Below are positions 4,127 through 7,041 of a stretch of 7,041 nt of DNA, one piece after another. The notes beneath the pieces are model-generated. The model saw only the letters and a program-made list of their open reading frames with translations, did not search any database and was not told where the DNA came from. A program made the translations under genes and the position numbers. Position 1 is the first letter of the stretch, and every line of letters begins with the position of its first letter. The stretch is from Nitrosomonadales bacterium. Its GTDB lineage: Bacteria; Pseudomonadota; Gammaproteobacteria; Burkholderiales; SG8-41. The stretch spans positions 1-7,041 of the forward strand of contig VFLF01000461.1 in assembly GCA_009885185.1 (NCBI GenBank), written 5' to 3'.

Positions 4127-6259
4127 ATGTCGGAGAAAACGCCCACAGCGTGGCAGAACGGCCCGCATCGCGTGCTGCTGCTTAACCTGCGCGAAGGCGA
4201 TGAACCCAAAGTCGAAGCCGAAGCGCTGGTCGCCGCCGCCAAGGAATACCGCGCTACCGCGTTTTGTTTAAGCGGCGGCGGCATCGTCGCGTTTTATCAG
4301 ACGAAGATCGCCGGGCATCGCATTTCCAACGGCCTGGGTGATCGCGATCTGCTGGCGGAGGTGATCCCGGTGGCGCATCGCGAAGGCATGCGCGTGCTCG
4401 CGCGTATCGATCCGAGTTGCGCGCCGAAAGCGCTCGCGATTGAACATCCCGAATGGTTCACGCGCGACCGCAACGGCAACTTCTGCGAGGTTAGCGAGCA
4501 TTACGTGACCTGCCCCAACGCGGGCTATTACCGCGAGCGCATGGTTGAAGTGGTGCGCGAAATTCTCACGCGCTACGACGCCGACGGCATCTGGAACAAT
4601 CAGGGCAAGTTCGCCGCATGGGAAACCGGCCTGTGTTATTGCGACACCTGTCAGGCTATGTTCAGGGCCGAGTCCAGCCACGCTATTCCGCAAGCTGAAA
4701 ACTGGGACGATCCGCTGTGGCGGAAGTACAACGAATGGCGCTACCGGCGAATCGCCGATTGGGTGGCGCTGATGCATCGCGAAATCCACGCGGTGAAGGC
4801 GGACGCGGTATTCATCGCCGCCGTGCAGTTGATGGAATCGCTCGAAACCATACGCCCCGGCGGTTGGGACATCGACTACTGGCTGGAACATCAGGACATT
4901 CCCACCTTCGAATGCCAGCGCCGCCACACTGCACCCTTCTGGCCCGGCATTCAGGCGAAGTACCTCGCCACGCTCGCGCCCGACAAACCGCGCTGGATGA
5001 CCGCGAGTTATTTTTATCCGTGGTGGCGGTTGTATGCCGCGCCCGAAGCGGAAAACCGCCCGTGGATCGCACAGCAGGTCGCGAATGGCGTGAGCCCGTG
5101 GCTGCATATCAACGGCGGATACTCCGATTTGTTTGATCGCCGGGGTGCCGCGCCGATGAAAGCTGTGTTTCAGCGGCTGGAGCGCTGGCAGGGTTATCTC
5201 GACGGCGCGCAATCACAGGCGCGCGTGGTGCTGGTGCTGTCGCGCCACACGCAGGATAACTACGGCCGCGACAAGCCGCAGGCGCGTTACCTCGATTTCA
5301 TCCGCGGCTGGTATCTCGCCTTGCAGGAGGCGCACATCCCGTTTGACGTGATCTCCGACAAACTGATTTCACCGGCGCGCCTCGCGCGCTATGGCGCGGT
5401 GGTGATTTCCAATCTCGCGTGTGTGTCCGATGCGGCGGCCGCCGCGCTGACGACTTACACCCAGGGCGGCGGTGGTCTCATCGCGGGTTTCGAGGCGGGT
5501 TTGTTTGACGCCGCCGGCAAACCGCGCGTAACGCCGGCGCTAGATGCGCTGATCGGCATTACCCGAACCGGCAAACGCGAAGGATTGAAATCCTCGTACG
5601 CCAAACTCGAAGCACGCGATGATCCGCTACTCATCGGCATCGGTGACACCGATCTGATTCCGAATGAAGGTGCGTTGATCGATGTCACGCCCGCACCGGG
5701 CCACACCGTGCCACTGACGCTGATCCCGCCGGTGATCGCGCACGATGGCGCGACCATCAGCATCCCCGAATACAGCGCCATTCGCTCCACTACGACCACG
5801 CCAGTCGTCACGCGGGGCAACGCGGGTAAGGGCCGCGTGGTGTATATCGCCAACACCATGGAGGCGCTGTATTACCACTACGGCTTTCCCGATCTCGGCC
5901 GCGTGCTGGCAAACGCGGTGCGCTGGGCGCTCGATGAGTCGATGGCGCTCGAAATCGAAGCGCCCGATTACGTCGATGTTACGCATATGGGCCAGCCTGG
6001 CCGAGCGCTGGTGCATCTCATCAACCTGCCGCTCGACAAGCCGCTCAACACCGGCTGGCGGCATCCGGGGCGCAACCTTGTGCCGGTGCGTGACATCGTG
6101 GTGCGCTTGCGTCCCCCAGCGAGGCAGCAGGTAAAATCAGCGCGGCTGGCGTCCAGCGAAACCTCGCTAACGTTTGCCCTGCGTGATGGCGCTTGTGAGG
6201 TTATCGTGCCCACGCTCACCGATCATGAAATAGTCGTTTTTGAACTAGCCCAGGAATGA
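4127..6259 (+). CDS. Large glycoside-hydrolase-like protein with beta-galactosidase trimerisation-type domain
   Basis: The 710-residue product has no signal peptide, so it is expected in the cytoplasm. Residues about 14-350 look like a TIM-barrel region of the 'hypothetical glycosyl hydrolase 6' kind: a Ser-Gly-Gly-Gly turn near 49, REGMRVLARIDPS, His-Pro-Glu-Trp-Phe, then Asp151-Ala-Asp153-Gly-Ile-Trp-Asn-Asn and a Cys170-Tyr-Cys172-x-x-Cys175 cluster, typical of this group. Glu262 in Phe-Glu-Cys-Gln-Arg-Arg is another candidate active-site acid. From Ala365 begins a flavodoxin/glutamine-amidotransferase-like domain resembling the GH42 trimerisation domain, with Val-Leu-Ser372-Arg-His-Thr and Asn-Tyr-Gly-Arg-Asp382, running to about 590 (Gly-Arg-Val-Val-Tyr-Ile-Ala-Asn). 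The end (about 590-710) looks like a beta-sandwich. Related proteins are mostly unstudied; carbohydrate cleavage is inferred, not shown. The ATG at 4127 is the only start before the conserved region (stop at 4118), but no Shine-Dalgarno precedes it. Bug receptor 2 follows after 3 bases. Confidence 0.88.
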   Translation: MSEKTPTAWQNGPHRVLLLNLREGDEPKVEAEALVAAAKEYRATAFCLSGGGIVAFYQTKIAGHRISNGLGDRDLLAEVIPVAHREGMRVLARIDPSCAPKALAIEHPEWFTRDRNGNFCEVSEHYVTCPNAGYYRERMVEVVREILTRYDADGIWNNQGKFAAWETGLCYCDTCQAMFRAESSHAIPQAENWDDPLWRKYNEWRYRRIADWVALMHREIHAVKADAVFIAAVQLMESLETIRPGGWDIDYWLEHQDIPTFECQRRHTAPFWPGIQAKYLATLAPDKPRWMTASYFYPWWRLYAAPEAENRPWIAQQVANGVSPWLHINGGYSDLFDRRGAAPMKAVFQRLERWQGYLDGAQSQARVVLVLSRHTQDNYGRDKPQARYLDFIRGWYLALQEAHIPFDVISDKLISPARLARYGAVVISNLACVSDAAAAALTTYTQGGGGLIAGFEAGLFDAAGKPRVTPALDALIGITRTGKREGLKSSYAKLEARDDPLLIGIGDTDLIPNEGALIDVTPAPGHTVPLTLIPPVIAHDGATISIPEYSAIRSTTTTPVVTRGNAGKGRVVYIANTMEALYYHYGFPDLGRVLANAVRWALDESMALEIEAPDYVDVTHMGQPGRALVHLINLPLDKPLNTGWRHPGRNLVPVRDIVVRLRPPARQQVKSARLASSETSLTFALRDGACEVIVPTLTDHEIVVFELAQE

Positions 6260-6262
6260 ATC

Positions 6263-7041
6263 ATGTGCCGCATTAAAATAATGTTCGCAGCGTTTCTTGC
6301 CGCCGCCGGCATGGCCCACGCACAACCCGCTGCGTACCCAACAAAAATCGTGCGCCTTGTGGTGCCGCTGGTCGCAGGCGGCCCGACCGACATCCTCGCG
6401 CGCCTGATCGCGCAGCCACTGGGCGAACGGTTGGGCCACACGGTAGTGGTGGAAAACCGCCCCGGCGCCGGCGGCAATATCGGTGCGGAGATGGTGGCGA
6501 AGTCGCCGCCCGATGGGCACACGTTGTTCATGGGCACCTCGGGCCCGATGTCGATCAACGTCAGCATCTATCAGAAAATCGGCTACGACCCGGCGCGCGA
6601 TTTTGCGCCAATCATTCTGGCTGCCTCGGCGCCGTTTGTGGTGGTGGTGCATCCCTCGCTGCCGGCCAACAACATCAAACAGTTGATCGCGTTGGTGAAA
6701 TCCAGACCGGGCCAATTGAATTTTGGCGCAGTGCCCGGCAACGCGGCGCATCTGGCCACGGAATTATTCAAGAGCGCGGCCGGACTCGACATGGTGTTCG
6801 TGCCATATAAAGGCGCGGCGCCCGCCAACACCGATCTGGTGGCAGGGCAGATACAATTATCGTTTGCCTCCACGCCCGGCGCGATGCCCTTGGTCAAGGG
6901 TGGTCGTTTGAAAGCGCTGGGGATTTCAAGCGCTAAACGCATTGCCAAGCTGCCCGATCTGCCGACAATCGCTGAATCCGGCGTTACGGGTTATGAAGCG
7001 AGCGTCTGGTATGGCATCGTCGCGCCGGCGAAAACCTCGCC
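6263..7041 (+). CDS. Bug-family periplasmic solute receptor 2 (TctC-like), cut by right edge
   Basis: The frame is open from the ATG at 6263 to the window end, giving 259 residues of an expected total of about 320. A signal peptide is clear: Arg3 and Lys5, a hydrophobic core (6-16), and likely cleavage after Ala-His-Ala20. Family marks are KIVRLVVPL (28-36) into Gly-Gly-Pro-Thr-Asp43 and Ala-Arg, the ENRPGAGGNIGAE block, the LNFGAVPGNAAHLATELF block, VPYKGAAPA, and LPDLPTIAESG near the edge. AGGA seven bases before the ATG overlaps the end of the upstream gene, whose stop lies three bases away, so the two are almost surely co-transcribed and perhaps coupled. The binding-loop residues (Pro-Leu-Val-Ala-Gly-Gly-Pro-Thr-Asp) differ from those of receptor 1 (Pro-Phe-Gln-Ser-Gly-Gly-Ser-Tyr-Asp), so the two probably bind different ligands and are not a recent duplication. 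No TctA/TctB is visible, though one could lie beyond the edge. Confidence 0.95.
   Translation, partial: MCRIKIMFAAFLAAAGMAHAQPAAYPTKIVRLVVPLVAGGPTDILARLIAQPLGERLGHTVVVENRPGAGGNIGAEMVAKSPPDGHTLFMGTSGPMSINVSIYQKIGYDPARDFAPIILAASAPFVVVVHPSLPANNIKQLIALVKSRPGQLNFGAVPGNAAHLATELFKSAAGLDMVFVPYKGAAPANTDLVAGQIQLSFASTPGAMPLVKGGRLKALGISSAKRIAKLPDLPTIAESGVTGYEASVWYGIVAPAKTS

Noticed and set aside
4268..5212. 314-codon open frame on the minus strand inside the GH-like gene
   Set aside because: Its protein is rich in Arg, His, Val and Ala with no recognisable motif, and it lies opposite a well-supported gene. It is a GC-rich shadow frame.
1393..7041. A complete tripartite tricarboxylate transporter
   Set aside because: Only the receptor subunits are present. 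No frame shows the many membrane helices of TctA or the four-helix TctB.

Overview
The window looks like high-GC (about 60% by eye) proteobacterial DNA, most likely a betaproteobacterium of the Burkholderiales type. The main reason is two separate Bug-family (TctC-like) periplasmic solute receptors within 5 kb, with no TctA or TctB membrane subunits beside them. Expansion of lone Bug receptors is typical of that order. This placement is an inference from gene content, not from a marker gene.

Every supported gene is on the + strand. The left part (about 1-930) holds the 3' end of a cysteine-rich protein of unknown function and a GNAT acetyltransferase of the phosphinothricin-acetyltransferase-like type. 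A hairpin and a long AT-rich inverted repeat then form the only sizeable gap (854-934). From 935 to the right edge come seven close-packed genes, with gaps of 3 to 41 bases: a GFA-fold zinc protein, Bug receptor 1, a small ABM-fold monooxygenase-like protein, a six-cysteine secreted orphan, an alpha/beta-hydrolase-fold protein, a 710-residue glycoside-hydrolase-like protein with a beta-galactosidase trimerisation-type domain, and Bug receptor 2, which is cut by the window edge.

The spacing suggests one or two operons. A second internal promoter or operator may lie just before the 710-residue gene, because an AT-rich TTGTTT/AAACA inverted-repeat motif found before the GFA gene recurs there. 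A reasonable but unproven reading is a small uptake-and-catabolism locus: Bug receptors capture an organic acid or sugar-acid-like compound in the periplasm, and the cytoplasmic hydrolase-like, ABM and GH-like proteins process it. The substrate cannot be read from the sequence.

The points most worth a second look are the alpha/beta-hydrolase, whose nucleophile-elbow serine is replaced by lysine, the operon combination itself with its large uncharacterised GH-like protein, and the repeated operator-like motif. No RNA genes, CRISPR arrays, insertion sequences or phage genes were seen.
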